DNA from: Rhynchopus sp. YZ270_cl-10 | Taxonomy: Eukaryota; Euglenozoa; Diplonemea; Diplonemida; Diplonemidae | Assembly (NCBI GenBank): GCA_964035575.1 | Contig: OZ037841.1 | Span: forward strand, 1,674,001 to 1,738,000 | Direction of reading: 5' to 3' | DNA length: 64,000 bases | Part shown: in pieces, positions 43,007 through 54,538 of the stretch | Layout of the letters: every line of letters starts with the position of its first letter | Numbering within the stretch: position 1 is the stretch's first letter | Notes under the pieces: generated by a model | What the model saw: the letters and a program-made list of their open reading frames with translations, nothing else | What the model was told of the DNA's origin: nothing | Database searches by the model: none | Made by a program: the position numbers and the translations under genes

Positions 43007-43134
43007 AAATACAAAAATTTTGTGTTGGAAGCTCGGAACCCAGAAACGTCCAATGGTGAAGTTTTTTTCTGGTTTCGTTGCACCCTGTATTTTTACTTAA
43101 AAATCAAGACAAAGTGATTTTTACCTGGATTTTT

Positions 43135-43174
43135 GCCTGTATTTTACTAGGGATTTTCCCTTAGTAAAATACAG
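43135..43174. repeat. 40-bp hairpin between the direct repeats
   Basis: CCTGTATTTTACTAGGG and CCCTTAGTAAAATACAGG form an almost perfect 17-bp stem around a short AT-rich loop. Confidence 0.7.
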
Positions 43175-43187
43175 GGGAATTATCTAA

Positions 43188-43412
43188 CACCTCGTCCCGA
43201 GTTTTTGTCCGAGAATGCGATTACTAATTAGTTACTCCACTAAATAAATCGAGCAAAAATATGGTGAACTCAGCGGAGCCCGGTTTTAAAAGTGCCAAAA
43301 ACGACCTTTTCGTTTTGGCGCGTTGTGAGTTCCTCAAATGCAATTTTCAAGGGTAAAAAATTCGGGTTTTCTAAGCACATGCAGTGCTAAGTTAAAAAAA
43401 ATTGCGAAAAAT
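43188..43412 (+). repeat. 225-bp direct repeat, copy 2
   Basis: Second copy of the 42783 repeat, same orientation. No obvious 5-bp target duplication at the ends, so a tandem segmental duplication is as likely as an element. Confidence 0.85.
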
Positions 43413-43894
43413 TGCAAGATTACATGTTGCCATTTTTGCGGTCATAATATTTTTGCAAATGGCAAAGGCAATTCCTTAAGGAATTACAGGGAAAACCACC
43501 GTTTTGGGTCTCTCTGCCTATGGGCGATTGGGTTTTAGTCACTCAACGAATCTGCTCGAATTTTTTTGTGTGTAGATAGGTTTTGCCAGAAAAATCAATT
43601 AAAGCAAGAATTTTGCGGTTTTGAATAGTTGTTCTTTATTTAAAAAAATACCCAGTTTGGACAAAAACTCAGGACCAAGTGTTATTGTTCTGTCACACCC
43701 CTCTCCCCACCACTCACCTTCGAGAGGAGGGAAGTGGAAGGAGGGAGGGTCACTATTTGAACCAGAATCAAAACGCTTTTCAAAAAAGATAAAAATTGTT
43801 TTTTTTTTGTATTCTTTTTTTACCTCAAAAAAAAGGATTCCTGTACTCCTTTGTAGAAAGAGATGGGTCCTATCTGAAGCCACCCTTCCCCCCA

Positions 43895-44498
43895 CATACC
43901 TTTGCTTTTGGCCCGCACCGCGTTAAGCCAGATGTGTTTCCACAATAATTTGCATTTCCTTAGACCATTCGGTGTTCCCACCACATCAGCTTCCCTTTCG
44001 TCTCTTCTCCGCATCGGCAGCTTGAACCAGCTGGTTGATGACACTGTGAGCACCTCTGTAGCTCCCGGCGGTATCCGGAAGCACTCAAAGACCCCATGTG
44101 AAGTGGGCACTTCGTTCACTTCAGTAAGCCAAGGAAGCGCGCGACACACTGTTCGTCCTCCGCAACATCGCGCGTCGAGTCCGCGCTAAACGCCCAATAC
44201 GGGCACTCCTTCACCCTGCCTTCCTCTCTTTTGAGCTTCGTGCACAGGGTCTCCCCCATGCGGGCCAACAGCTCGCAGAGCGACATCTTCTTCGCGTACG
44301 AGACGTCCTTTTGAAGAAACGACAAGAAGGCGTCCCTATGTGCGTGTGCCCTTGCTTATTTGCAGCGGGGGTCACAGTCGCGTGCAGCTGGTTGTGCTTA
44401 ACAGCAAAATAAAGATACGAAAGAATCTTCATGCCGATTACACCTGGATGCGGTTCGACGAAGAGCAGAGGATAATTCTGACAGTAATTTTCTTCCAT
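43895..44498 (-). CDS. possible minus-strand gene, F-BAR-like segment (low confidence)
   Basis: Reading leftward from an ATG at 44498, frames with coding-like composition encode MEENYCQNYPLLFVEPH, then (another frame) DAFLSFLQKDVSYAKKMSLC with ETLCTKLKREEG, and then PTSHGVFECFRIPPGATEVL. The last segment ends at AAAG followed by GTATGTG, a good donor. The middle segment weakly resembles the start of F-BAR domains (FL...YAKKL). Acceptor and donor positions between segments cannot be fixed by eye. If real, it would be divergent from the gene at 44595 and the only minus-strand gene here. Confidence 0.25.
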
Positions 44499-44594
44499 AC
44501 CACACCCCAAAAACTCAAACCCGAAACACCCCCCACCCCCAAACCCACAGGGCAGTGTTTTTTTTTTTTTTACCCCGAGGGGGTAGGGCGCACA

Positions 44595-46883
44595 ATGCAC
44601 TGCCGCGTTGCTCTGCTTCTTTTGTTCTTGGCTGTGGGTTCTGCATGGGACCCTCCAACAGAGCTGCCTTGCGGGTGGCCCTTGGTGACGGTTGTGAAGT
44701 TCGCTGACAAGGACACCTTTGAGCTGCCGCAGCCACCCGCCACGGCAGTAACGTTTGGCGGTGCACTGCAGATTGAGTGCGATGTGTTCCTCAACGCGTA
44801 CACCAAGAACGCACGCATGGTGGAGTTCTCGAACGCTCGCGAATTGGACGTTCTCTTTCTCGGCCAAGTCGGTGGTGGGCTGATGTATCTCGCAGCCGCA
44901 CAAACGCAGCTCAAAACCGCTGTCATCGACCCAACACCGGCCCCGCTGCAGCAATCATTTCACGTCAAAATCATCATTTCCCCCGTAGATGCGGCCAACT
45001 CCAACTTCACTCTGTACATCGACGGTGCCTTTCGACAGCATGGCGTCAGTGAGACCTCTCTGTACACCGAAAGGAGGAACATTTTGGTGCACAACAGTGT
45101 GTACAATGTGCCGCCTACGGATGGGACAGTGACACAGTTTGAGATGAAGATGTGTGCTTTGGCCGCGCCGACCGCTGCACCTGATACGGCTGCACCTCCT
45201 ACAGCAGAGCCTACAGCGGCGCCGCCAACTGCCGAGCCCACGCCTGCTCCAGACACGTTGCCACCAGCAACGTTTGCTCCAGACACACTGCCGCCGGCAA
45301 CGGACATACCACAGACAGTTGCGCCTAATACGTCTGCGCCAGCGACGGAGATCCCCGCAACTCTTGTGCCGGAAACATTGCCCCCAAAGACGCCAGCACC
45401 GCAAACATCTTCGCCTCCTACATCTGCACCAACAACATCCTCTCCAAGGACAGAGACACCAGAAACATTTGTGCCAGAAACAGGCGTGCCGCTGACCTTT
45501 ATCGAAGTGACCTCAGCACCCCATATTGCCGAGGAGGTGCTGCAGCAGTCAGACGCAGTGCTGACGACTGCTGCAGGGGGCGCTGTGGCGGGGTTGGTGG
45601 GGACTGCGGTGCTGGGTGGGTCTACGCTGTCTGTGAACGGTGTGTCGCGCATGGCGAGGGCACAGCTCTATTTGGAGATGCTGGAGTGCCCGAGGGGAGG
45701 GGTCGCTACGGTGCCTGTGGTGATGAGCCCGTCGCAGTTGCGTCTCGGGCGGGATGTGCTGCGCGAGCAACGAGGTGCGGTGGTCGGCAACGTTGCCACG
45801 GTGGCGGCCCTCTGCACCCTGCTGCTTGCTGCTGCCGCCCTCCACCACCGCACGCACGGCACCCCCAGCATACGCGCCTCGCTCTCCTCCATGCCCGTCC
45901 CCATCGCCTGCCTCCTCCTCGAACTCCTCTGGACCCCCACCACTGCCGGCGCCACCATGCTCCTCCTCCACAGCACCTACAACACCGACGTTGCCCTCGG
46001 CGCTTTCGCCCTGCTTCTTTGCGCCGCGGTCCTGGTTTGGCTGCTCCGACTTACCTGGGCCGCGAAAAAGCAATACAGCACCACACGGATTCCACCACGC
46101 CACCGATGGGATGCACTCCTTAGCGCACGATGGGAGTGGCGCCTTCGTGACAGTGCAGACCACCACATCAGCTATGCCGCGTGTGTATTTGATGGGTACA
46201 GAAAAGAGCATGCGGGGTACTTTGTGGTGCAGTTGGTGTTCACCGGGACGGTCGGGGTGCTGGCTGGGTGGAACCCTGGGGATACCATAACCTGCGCAGG
46301 GCGTGCCGGGCTGATGACGTCGCTTCCGCTGCTCTGGGCAGCCATCCTCCTCAAGGACCGCCCCTTCAGCAGAAGGCTGCTCTGCATAGCCGAGGTGCTG
46401 CTTGCGCTGCTTGAATTCTCCTTTGCGGCAGTCGCGTTTGCTGGGGTCTCGCAAAGCGACGCAGACCTGCTCGATGTCGGGGTGGTTCTCGGCTCCTGGG
46501 TAGGGTACGCTGCGGTACTGAAATTCCTTATCGACCTTGCTCTCTTTTCACGCGACTACTTCTTAAAGGCCGACCAAAAAGAGGTAGAACCCAACCCGGA
46601 CAATACAGTTAATTTTGAGTCCTTGCTGTTGCCGAATGATGTGTGTGGCGTGCAGGCATGGGGTAATGTATCTGTGTTGGCAAGCCATGAGGACAAAGAC
46701 AAAGAAATCCAGCGGCTCAAAACATTGCTTTCGGTTGAGAGAGAGGAGCTTGCGCTGCTCAAGGCTGAGGCAGGGCGTGGTGCAGAGTGGACCACAGACG
46801 CCAGAGACATTGAAATACAACGCCTCCAGCGCTTCGTAAAACAGCTCAAGGAAATGCTCAACAGCAATCTCATAGAAGTGTGA
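44595..46883 (+). CDS. LamG-like, Pro/Thr-stalk, multi-span surface protein (paralogue 1)
   Basis: 762 residues from MHCRVALLLLFLAVGSAWD, a clear signal peptide. Residues of about 20-195 form a LamG/concanavalin-like sandwich: TVVKFADKDTFELP, GALQIECDVFLN, FHVKIIISPVDAANSNFTLY, GTVTQFEMKMCA. A Thr/Pro/Ala-rich stalk of about 110 residues follows. Seven hydrophobic segments can be counted (AVVGNVATVAALCTLLLAAA; PIACLLLELLWTP; LGAFALLLCAAVLVWLL; FVVQLVFTGTVGVLAGW; LMTSLPLLWAAILL; LLALLEFSFAAVAFAGV; GVVLGSWVGYAAVLKFLI). The tail is a coiled coil (EIQRLKTLL, EIQRLQRFVKQLKEML). The layout recalls adhesion-type receptors, but no GPS motif is seen. Ligand unknown. Two paralogues lie downstream. Confidence 0.75.
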   Translation: MHCRVALLLLFLAVGSAWDPPTELPCGWPLVTVVKFADKDTFELPQPPATAVTFGGALQIECDVFLNAYTKNARMVEFSNARELDVLFLGQVGGGLMYLAAAQTQLKTAVIDPTPAPLQQSFHVKIIISPVDAANSNFTLYIDGAFRQHGVSETSLYTERRNILVHNSVYNVPPTDGTVTQFEMKMCALAAPTAAPDTAAPPTAEPTAAPPTAEPTPAPDTLPPATFAPDTLPPATDIPQTVAPNTSAPATEIPATLVPETLPPKTPAPQTSSPPTSAPTTSSPRTETPETFVPETGVPLTFIEVTSAPHIAEEVLQQSDAVLTTAAGGAVAGLVGTAVLGGSTLSVNGVSRMARAQLYLEMLECPRGGVATVPVVMSPSQLRLGRDVLREQRGAVVGNVATVAALCTLLLAAAALHHRTHGTPSIRASLSSMPVPIACLLLELLWTPTTAGATMLLLHSTYNTDVALGAFALLLCAAVLVWLLRLTWAAKKQYSTTRIPPRHRWDALLSARWEWRLRDSADHHISYAACVFDGYRKEHAGYFVVQLVFTGTVGVLAGWNPGDTITCAGRAGLMTSLPLLWAAILLKDRPFSRRLLCIAEVLLALLEFSFAAVAFAGVSQSDADLLDVGVVLGSWVGYAAVLKFLIDLALFSRDYFLKADQKEVEPNPDNTVNFESLLLPNDVCGVQAWGNVSVLASHEDKDKEIQRLKTLLSVEREELALLKAEAGRGAEWTTDARDIEIQRLQRFVKQLKEMLNSNLIEV

Positions 46884-48187
46884 AGGGTGGTAGGTCTTCA
46901 TAGTGTCGCCCGAGAGTGTAAAGAGTGTATAGGCAAGGTGCTTCATCTGCACGTTTCTATCAAAGTTTTCAAGCCCAATCATGAAATGCAAAGGTGTGTT
47001 AGGCTCGATCCATTTCAAGTATTCTGTCAAAGAAAAGAGAGGGCCTAACACGGTAGTGTATTAATAAAGTAGACAAAAAATAAAGTCATCTTGTATAACA
47101 GTATTTCCCTTTGAATCCTTTCACCTTTGCGCCAAACAGATTTTTTACCCCTATTTGGCTGCATTCAACGAAAAACACTGCTATATTTTTATTGTTACCA
47201 AGATCAGTTGGCAGATTATATCTTCTGGTTTTTGCTTTCCAAAAGGAGTGATACCAGAGGACTTACGTGGTATTATTGTGGGGAAATGGGGGGGAGGGGG
47301 GCAGGGGGGGGAGGAGTAACGTGTGGCGTATGCCGTGTGGTGTGGGTATTTTCAGAAAAGCCTTTTTCTCGTTCCAAAGCTCTTTTGTAAATGCGTAACG
47401 GAAGTCAATTTTTTTTTTTGCCTCAGTTTCCTTTTTTTCAGCGGAAAGGTTTTTTTTTCTTTCGAATAATATCAAAAAATAGTGGGATCACTTTATTACC
47501 ATAAATCAGCTAAAAAGGGAAACATAGGCTCTTCCAAAGACGACTAACTGTGGAGCTGCGCAAACGAAGAAAACGCTTTTCATTTTTAAAAAAGAAAAGA
47601 TGGGAACATTTTTTGTTGATCCCTCCTCCTCCTATGCTATTAATTTATTGATCGCATCGGTTGAAATGCATTTTTAATTTTTCAGACGAAGGGTTAACTA
47701 AGCCCTGCCACACGGATGAGGAGTGTACCGGGCTGTATTTTCTCTCATTTGGACGGATATAGGCAGGACTGTATTGTTCTGTTTTGATCATCAAGGGAGG
47801 TAAACATCCCTGGGGGTGTGGCTCCCATAAGGTTTCCTTTTTGCACCTTCTGTTGGCTGTTCCCCCTGCATCAATTCAGCCGTTTTTTTTTCTTTCTTTT
47901 GTTGTAATATCAGGGCAGTCGCCGTTTTCATTCCACAAATATTTTCAAGCTTTCCTTGAAATGTACAATTGTGTGAATAGATATTTTTAGTTTAGTTTTG
48001 TTTTGTTTTTTCTGCCCCTATATGCTGTCATGAGTCCAGGGTCCCCTGGGGGCAAACAGACATTGGGCGATGGGTACAAAAAAACCTCTGATTGTGAGGC
48101 AAACAGCGGGGTGAATATACCCAGCTGAATCGATCTTACTGTAACCATTTTTTGGCCGTTAAAAGGGCTGGGGCTATAAAGAGTGTT

Positions 48188-48275
48188 GTGAACCGCCTCC
48201 GTTCTCTTACGGTACGGAACACCCACGTCCCACCCGCATGAGCTCGACTGCGATGCGTTTTAGCACGTTTCAACT
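48188..48275 (+). repeat. dispersed repeat J, copy 2
   Basis: GTGAACCGCCTCCGTTCTCT, then the TCCGT/ACGGA hairpin, CCCACCCGCATGAGC and TTAGCACGTTTCA. It matches 38801-38895 over about 90 bp. Confidence 0.65.
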
Positions 48276-48529
48276 CTAATTACCCTGTCATGCACCTTTC
48301 TTTCCGCAGATGGGTGTTGTATATTTTATCATATTCAGTTGTCAGATCGTACTGCAACAAAAGCCCTCTGTTCTCGCCTACTTCGGTAAGCTAAACTGAT
48401 AGGGTGACGTTGTGGTGTTTCACTCAAGCTTAACAATACCCCAATTTGCATGCCAGTTCAATGCTTGCAGACACCAAAAAGATACCTAGATCCTTCGCGT
48501 GGTTGTTGCGTAGTGTTTCGTTGTCTTTA

Positions 48530-48568
48530 CCTCATCATCCTCACACATCCACACACCCACATCAACAG
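48530..48568 (+). promoter_or_regulatory. C/T-rich tract plus AG upstream of LamG paralogue 2
   Basis: CATCCACACACCCACATCAA, then CAG, 54 nt before ATG 48622. It fits a 3' splice site. Confidence 0.4.
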
Positions 48569-48621
48569 ATACATGGGTTGGGCCTTCCTCCCACAAACAA
48601 CGCTGCTGCAGCAACAGAACA

Positions 48622-51600
48622 ATGCGAGGACACACCATGTACGCCGCAGTCGTCTTTTTACTGCTTGTGTGTGAAGTGGTGTCGCAGCCGACTAAACTGC
48701 CGTGTGCTTGGGATCCTGTGACTGTGGTGCAGTTCAGAGACAAGAATAGTATTCGCCTCCCCGCGCCGCCATCTCAGGACACGCTGTTTGGGGACACATT
48801 CCAGATTGACTTTGACGCTGTGATAAACAAATACACAAACTTTGGTCGGTTTATTGAACTCACGAACGGGCCCAGTAGCGACAACTTCATGGTTGGGCAG
48901 TTGAACGATAAAGGGAAGTTGTACGTCTCCTCCACGTGGACAAAGAAGAGGCAGCGTGTCATCTACGCAACTGCCTTGCCGTTGAATAAGAAGTTTCACA
49001 TTAGGGTTATCGCTGTTCCCATTGACGCAGCGACAGCAAACTACTATGTGTACTTGGATGGTGCGCTTGTTGCCCAAGGCATCAGCGAGCTCGTCAGGTA
49101 CATTCCTCGCACTAAGCTGTTAATCGGGTCGAGTGTCTACATCAAAAACCACGTCGACCTCGACGGGAGTGTCACTAACTTCCATTTGAAAATGTGTGCA
49201 CTGGCCAAACCCACACCTTCGCCGCCTACACCAGCACCACCGACACCAGCACCACCGACACCTGCACCACCCACACCGGCACCACCCACACCTGCACCAC
49301 CCACACCGGCACCGCCCACACCGGCACCACCGACACCTGCACCGCCCACACCAGCACCACCCACACCTGCACCACCCACACCTGCACCGCCTACACCAGC
49401 ACCACCCACACCTGCACCACCCACACCAGCACCGCCTACACCTGCACCGCCCACACCAGCACCACCCACACCGGCACCGCCCACACCGGCACCGCCTACA
49501 CCAGCACCACCTACACCTGCACCGCCCACACCAGCACCACCGACACCAGCACCACCTACACCTGCACCGCCCACACCAGCACCACCGACACCGGCACCAC
49601 CGACACCGGCACCACCCACACCGGCACCACCCACACCAGCACCACCCACACCTGCACCACCCACACCAGCACCGCCTACACCTGCACCGCCCACACCAGC
49701 ACCACCCACACCGGCACCACCCACACCTGCACCACCCACACCAGCACCACCTACACCTGCACCGCCCACACCAGCACCACCGACACCAGCACCACCTACA
49801 CCTGCACCGCCCACACCAGCACCACCGACACCGGCACCACCGACACCGGCACCACCCACACCGGCACCACCCACACCAGCACCACCCACACCTGCACCAC
49901 CCACACCAGCACCGCCTACACCTGCACCGCCCACACCAGCACCACCCACACCGGCACCGCCCACACCGGCACCGCCTACACCAGCACCACCTACACCTGC
50001 ACCGCCCACACCAGCACCACCGACACCGGCACCACCGACACCGGCACCACCCACACCTGCACCACCCACACCTGCACCGCCTACACCTGCACCACCCACA
50101 CCTGCACCGCCGACACCGGCACCACCCACACCGGCACCACCGACACCGGCACCACCCACACCGGCACCACCCACACCGGCACCACCCACACCGGCACCAC
50201 CGACACCGGCACCACCCACACCGGCACCACCGACACCGGCACCACCCACACCGGCGCCGACGCCTGCGCCACCGACACCTGCACCGGCAACTAATGCTCC
50301 ACCAACACTTGCGCCGTCTACAACTGCTCCACTGACACAGGCACCGTCAACGTCTTCACCTCCCACAAGTGCTCCACCAACATCTGCGCCACCGACAACT
50401 GCGCCACTGACACAGGTGCCGTCAACTTCTGCACCACTAACACCCGCCCCACTGACACAACTACCAACTCTTACACCACCAACACCTGCACCTCACACTG
50501 CCACACCACCGACAGTGCCACCTGCAACACCAGCACCAACAGAGACAACAACAACAGCACCGCTGCTGCGAGACACACCGACAAGCGGTATCAAAGTGTC
50601 TGTGAAGGAAGACCTGAAGAAGGCGAACACGGCTGCTGGTGCTGCAGCAGTTCTGGGTGGTGGTGCAGGGAATGCAGGGAAGTTGGCTGTGCTGAACGGC
50701 TTTGGGTGTCAAATGGACGACGTGGATGTGGGTGAGGATCCACTGGACTGGGAGTTCCACCCGACAACGATATCACTTGGGAGTGCAGTTGGGCGGTACA
50801 AGCTTGCGGCGATGGTGATGAACCCTGTGGTTGTGATGTGCATTGGGCTGCTGGTGCTGTGTGCAGCTGCAGCCATGCAAGCAACACTGGGGTTCGGACG
50901 TGAGAAGGCAATCAGTGTGACACGGTTTCCTGGGATACTGTACATCCCATACCTGTTCTTGCTGCAGGGGACAAGCCTTGTGGCGGCACAGGTTGTGTTT
51001 GACCCTTCACGCTACCCAACAATGGTTGCAGTGCTTTCGTACGTGACACTGGCACTGTGTCTGCTGTCGCCTGTGCTGCTGTACACCAATGTGCTGCGCC
51101 ATGTGAAGAGAGAGGCGGAGCTCTTTCCAGACCCTGCGATTGTGGGGAACCCAGCGACAGGCGAGCCTGGGAAGCGTGCGAACAGTGCTGTGTACAAGTT
51201 TGCGTTTGGGACAGACATCTGGGTGTCACGACAGAGCTACTTTGCAGAGAAGTACGGGAACTGCTTTGAGAACGTGAAGCCGACGTGTCTGTGGTACATC
51301 CTGTGTGAGCTTGCGGTGATTCTGTGTCTGTCGCTGTTGTCTGGATGGAAGCCTTCCTCTGTTTCGTCTTGCAACATACGTAACATCGTCATCGCTGTCC
51401 TGATGGTGCTGTTCTTTGTTGCAACAGTTGTCAAACGTCCGTTCTTGGCTGCGATGGACAACTTGATTGCTATCACGCTGAGTGTTCTTATGGCCTTAGC
51501 AGTGCTGGGGATGACGATAGCTATTGCGGCAGAGTCATCTAAGGACAGTGCACTGTACGCAATCAGCAGTGTGTGTCTCTTGGTCTCTGCGCTGCTTCTG

Positions 51601-51981
51601 ATGGTTAAGTGTTTGTGGGACTTTGGGATCTACGTCATGGATGTGCTGATCTCACGTCGCAGCCGTGCACGTGAACAGGCACGTTATGCACAGTACGTGC
51701 CTAAGGAAGACTATCCAGATGTCGATATGGATACGGAGCTTGTATCGGAGCTGACCACGAACCCTCAACATGATGCAACAGACAGCGGGTTGCGGAAGTC
51801 GGCAGTGCTGATGAACTACAGCGAGGCCTCTGAACCAGGATCCCCAGATGAGCTGAAGATACCTCTGAAGGCACATGACACAGGCAGCGACTATTCTCCA
51901 ACCAGCGCGCTCAGCAGCTCCCGCAAAAGCAGTTCTTCCAGGAGGTACGGCAGGAAAGGCGACAGGCTGATGTGGGTGTAG
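48622..51981 (+). CDS. LamG-like, (TPAPP)n-stalk, seven-span surface protein (paralogue 2)
   Basis: 1119 residues. Signal peptide ([16 protein letters not shown]) then a LamG-like domain (about 25-190: [51 protein letters not shown]). The stalk has about 70 TPAPP copies (49207-50290), likely heavily O-glycosylated. The C-terminal domain has about seven membrane segments ([112 protein letters not shown]). A cytosolic loop holds [11 protein letters not shown], also found in multi-span protist proteins. The tail is Ser-rich ([11 protein letters not shown]). The C-terminal third is almost the same DNA as 61101-62290. Adhesion or sensing at the cell surface is inferred. Confidence 0.8.
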   Translation: MRGHTMYAAVVFLLLVCEVVSQPTKLPCAWDPVTVVQFRDKNSIRLPAPPSQDTLFGDTFQIDFDAVINKYTNFGRFIELTNGPSSDNFMVGQLNDKGKLYVSSTWTKKRQRVIYATALPLNKKFHIRVIAVPIDAATANYYVYLDGALVAQGISELVRYIPRTKLLIGSSVYIKNHVDLDGSVTNFHLKMCALAKPTPSPPTPAPPTPAPPTPAPPTPAPPTPAPPTPAPPTPAPPTPAPPTPAPPTPAPPTPAPPTPAPPTPAPPTPAPPTPAPPTPAPPTPAPPTPAPPTPAPPTPAPPTPAPPTPAPPTPAPPTPAPPTPAPPTPAPPTPAPPTPAPPTPAPPTPAPPTPAPPTPAPPTPAPPTPAPPTPAPPTPAPPTPAPPTPAPPTPAPPTPAPPTPAPPTPAPPTPAPPTPAPPTPAPPTPAPPTPAPPTPAPPTPAPPTPAPPTPAPPTPAPPTPAPPTPAPPTPAPPTPAPPTPAPPTPAPPTPAPPTPAPPTPAPPTPAPPTPAPPTPAPPTPAPPTPAPPTPAPPTPAPPTPAPTPAPPTPAPATNAPPTLAPSTTAPLTQAPSTSSPPTSAPPTSAPPTTAPLTQVPSTSAPLTPAPLTQLPTLTPPTPAPHTATPPTVPPATPAPTETTTTAPLLRDTPTSGIKVSVKEDLKKANTAAGAAAVLGGGAGNAGKLAVLNGFGCQMDDVDVGEDPLDWEFHPTTISLGSAVGRYKLAAMVMNPVVVMCIGLLVLCAAAAMQATLGFGREKAISVTRFPGILYIPYLFLLQGTSLVAAQVVFDPSRYPTMVAVLSYVTLALCLLSPVLLYTNVLRHVKREAELFPDPAIVGNPATGEPGKRANSAVYKFAFGTDIWVSRQSYFAEKYGNCFENVKPTCLWYILCELAVILCLSLLSGWKPSSVSSCNIRNIVIAVLMVLFFVATVVKRPFLAAMDNLIAITLSVLMALAVLGMTIAIAAESSKDSALYAISSVCLLVSALLLMVKCLWDFGIYVMDVLISRRSRAREQARYAQYVPKEDYPDVDMDTELVSELTTNPQHDATDSGLRKSAVLMNYSEASEPGSPDELKIPLKAHDTGSDYSPTSALSSSRKSSSSRRYGRKGDRLMWV
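49207..50290 (+). repeat. 15-bp coding minisatellite, about 70 TPAPP copies
   Basis: Units like ACACCAGCACCACCG keep reading frame and differ mostly at third positions. Larger blocks of several units recur (for example 49500-49700 and 49740-49930), showing multi-unit duplications. The opposite strand gives an open VGGAG frame that is an artefact. Confidence 0.95.
50491..51680 (+). repeat. 1.19-kb homogenised block, copy in paralogue 2
   Basis: Collinear with 61101-62290 (constant offset of 10,610 bp, no indel seen) with only scattered substitutions, many at third positions. Divergence rises sharply outside the block. Confidence 0.9.
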
Positions 51982-52561
51982 CGTTTGCTTGAACACACGA
52001 TGTGGTTTTGTCTGAGCTCAACATCGTTTTGGTGTTGCTCTATTTATAATGATAATTGCGATGTAATGTGCCCAGAGTCAGTTTCCAAGTTTCTTCATTG
52101 TGCAGCACGTCGCGTATCTGCAAGGCTTCGCGACGTGTACTCGGACAGCTTGCCACACCAATTCCCAGTGGAGAAACTTTGGGGATAACCCGGCGCAATT
52201 ACCCCCCATTACTACTTTGTTAATTTCGACATTGAGATGCACTGGTCCTACGCTTTTTTTTTGGGCCCATTTTGTCACTTCCACTGGCAGACGATGTGGG
52301 GCCCCACCACATGGTCGGGGATCGGCTCTAAATGCCGAGGGTAGTGTTTGTGCGAGGTTTCGGCCACTAGAATCCCCAAAACAACAGCGTTGTTTTTGCC
52401 TTCGTTTTTTGGCCATCACATTACAGCAATTCCCGCATAAAGTATACGTATACTTTAATCGCACCCCTCCAGTTAATTTGTTTGTCGAGCCTTTCAATAT
52501 GCCCGACACTATCTGCATTCGTCTCTGCGAATTACTATATTATTGACAACGTTTTTTTTCT

Positions 52562-52592
52562 GGTGACTAAGCACGAGAGGCTTATGTTCACC
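52562..52592 (+). repeat. ACGAGAG-type hairpin, copy 11 (CTAAGC class)
   Basis: Outer GGTGA/TCACC is fully Watson-Crick; inner CTAAGC/GCTTAT, loop ACGAGAG, bulge GT. TCACC against TCATC elsewhere is a pairing-preserving change. Confidence 0.75.
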
Positions 52593-53546
52593 TAATAGAC
52601 TTTTCTTTTCTTTTTGTACTACATGCTGATGTCAGCTATGTTACATGGAACGCTTTGTGTCCACGTTTTTTTAAATATTTGTGTGTGCTCTGGTGGGTGT
52701 TTCACCTTTCACTACCCCTCCCCGACCGCATCGTTTTATCATCATATAGTTTTGACTTATTTTGTTCTATTTTATTTCGGACAAAATGGTTGGTGAGTGC
52801 CCTCTCTTTACTGACGTCCTCGCAACACAAATGCTTTGCTGCTTTATTTTTGTGCTCTGCATTCTGTTGAGTTCGCTTTGATTGATGCATGAACAACTTG
52901 TCATATCTCTTCCTTTCTCCCACCTCCCTATATATTTTTTGCGTTCATTACTTTCTGTGGACTGCGAATGGCAGGAACGCTTTTTGGTCCTGCAGTGATG
53001 GGTGTCGTTTGTGTGTGTCTCGGTCTTGCGTTTTCAGCTTGCTGTGGAACTGCTGAAGCAATACGTAAAAAAAACCCCCCTGGCATTTGAAGATTTGTGT
53101 GTGTTTCGCGACATCGTTATCTTTCAATTTTCCTTCTATGCACAAGGGTTTTTCCTATATTGCTTTTGATTTGTTCCCGCAGTATCCGAGGAACGGTGAG
53201 GTGGATCAGTGGGTTGGTGGGGCACTACGAGAGAAAAACTGTGTAGCGTTCACACGAAAAAAAGCGAGATGTCTACACGTCGTCAATTATTCAGAAATGA
53301 ATAAGTAAGAAGATAAGTGTCCTTCCCCACTGAGTCGTCCCAAGGCTCCCACCCCTCGTTGTCTCTGATAGCTTGTGCAACCGCTGGGGTCCAAACCAGA
53401 CTGACCCCTAAAATTTTAAATTATAACGGCGCTGTCAAAAGAGCGTGATGTGCACTGTGCGGTACATACGTCGTTCAAAATGTTTCGTTTACGAGTGGTG
53501 CGGATGAGGCCCATAAATAGGTCAGCACATTTTTCAATTTTCGAAA

Positions 53547-54243
53547 TACCTACCCCCCCCGTGCATAAGTCTGCGTATAAGTCCGATTTTTGGGGGGGCT
53601 GAGGGCCTCCGGACTTATACACGGGGTTTCGGACTTATGCACGGGTATCGGACTTATACACCGGTTTTGTGCACCCAGGTACCCAGACCCACGCAGTGTC
53701 ACATGACCTCAGTGCGAATGACCCACACCTGAGGGAATGTGACACCGCAAAATTTAACGACCGTTTTCAACGCCGCAGGCAGGCAAAACAGCGTTTGACT
53801 CAGAGGAACGCCTGCTGTGCAGGTATCAAACATGAGAACCAACTCCCAGCAACAAGGGGCACCTTTTGGCTGTTGAGACTGTTTGGGGTGCAAAGTTTCC
53901 ACAATGTTGCAGTAATAGGTTCACATCTTTGAGAATTGTGAGGATGATGTTTTGACATGAGAAGCGCGAAGATGATCCCTGGTGAACACACCGCCAATAA
54001 AAATAAAATTGCGCTCGCTTCGCTCGCGGAAAAACACCCCAAAAATTGTCCCCCGCTCGCTTCGCGAGCGGGAAAACGCCCCAAAAAAAAAAATCTCCCC
54101 ACCACCAGTACACAGAACCGGTGTATAAGTCGGCCTGTGCATAAGTCCGATCCTGAGCCCAAATCTGCCCGGACTTATACACGGGTCATCGGACTTATGC
54201 ACGGGTAATGGGGGTCGGACTTATGCACGGGGGAGGGTAGGTA
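53547..54243. mobile_element. MITE-like TIR element with TA flanks, about 693 bp
   Basis: TA, CCTACCCCCCCCGTGCATAA at the left and TTATGCACGGGGGAGGGTAG, then GTA at the right. CGGACTTATGCACGGG occurs in many direct and inverted copies near both ends (subterminal repeats). A hairpin CCCGCTCGC/GCGAGCGGG lies at 54053-54073. An interior 87-codon frame (53669-53932) has no recognised domain. Probably a non-autonomous Tc1/mariner-like element. Confidence 0.75.
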
Positions 54244-54266
54244 AACGAAAAAAAAATATAATTTTC

Positions 54267-54289
54267 TAAGCTCCAGAGGCTTCGATCAT
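54267..54289 (+). repeat. ACGAGAG-type hairpin, copy 12 (degenerate)
   Basis: TAAGC/GCTTC around loop TCCAGAG, then GATCATG. Confidence 0.45.
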
Positions 54290-54333
54290 GTTACAAGTTT
54301 TTGATTGGTTTCTGTGAACTTTGCTCTTTTTGT

Positions 54334-54362
54334 AGATGTGTGCACGAGAGGCATATCCATCT
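54334..54362 (+). repeat. ACGAGAG-type hairpin, copy 13
   Basis: Outer AGATG/CATCT, inner TGTGC/GCATA (one G-T pair), loop ACGAGAG, bulge TC, then GACAACCTTTCTTTTC. Confidence 0.8.
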
Positions 54363-54538
54363 GACAACCTTTCTTTTCTTTTCTTTTTTGCGTGTAGTCG
54401 TTGTGTGTCGCGAGACCTTCGCAAGTTTCCCTTTTTGTCTAAACCCGGTTACGCTGCTTCCGAATATTCATCTTTTCTGCAAGACGTGTTTTCTGGTAAG
54501 CACTTCCCTTCACCCTTTTTTCGAACAAATACCCATAA

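Larger units (their letters stand above)
42324..44594. other. intergenic with a 225-bp direct repeat and a possible minus-strand gene
   Basis: 42783-43006 and 43188-43412 are direct repeats flanking a hairpin. From 43.9 to 44.5 kb the base composition looks coding on the minus strand. The rest is AT-rich with no feature. Confidence 0.55.
46884..48621. other. intergenic with repeat J
   Basis: It contains repeat J at 48188-48275, G-rich simple sequence at 47280-47315 and T-runs. No gene is seen. The acceptor of the next gene lies at 48568. Confidence 0.5.

Noticed and set aside
49137-50366. Minus-strand VGGAG frame and + strand frames across the TPAPP array
   Set aside because: Shadows of the coding minisatellite.
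52078-52546. Overlapping 140-150 codon frames on both strands
   Set aside because: No domain and no clear strand preference; possibly a degenerate element, but no ends were found.
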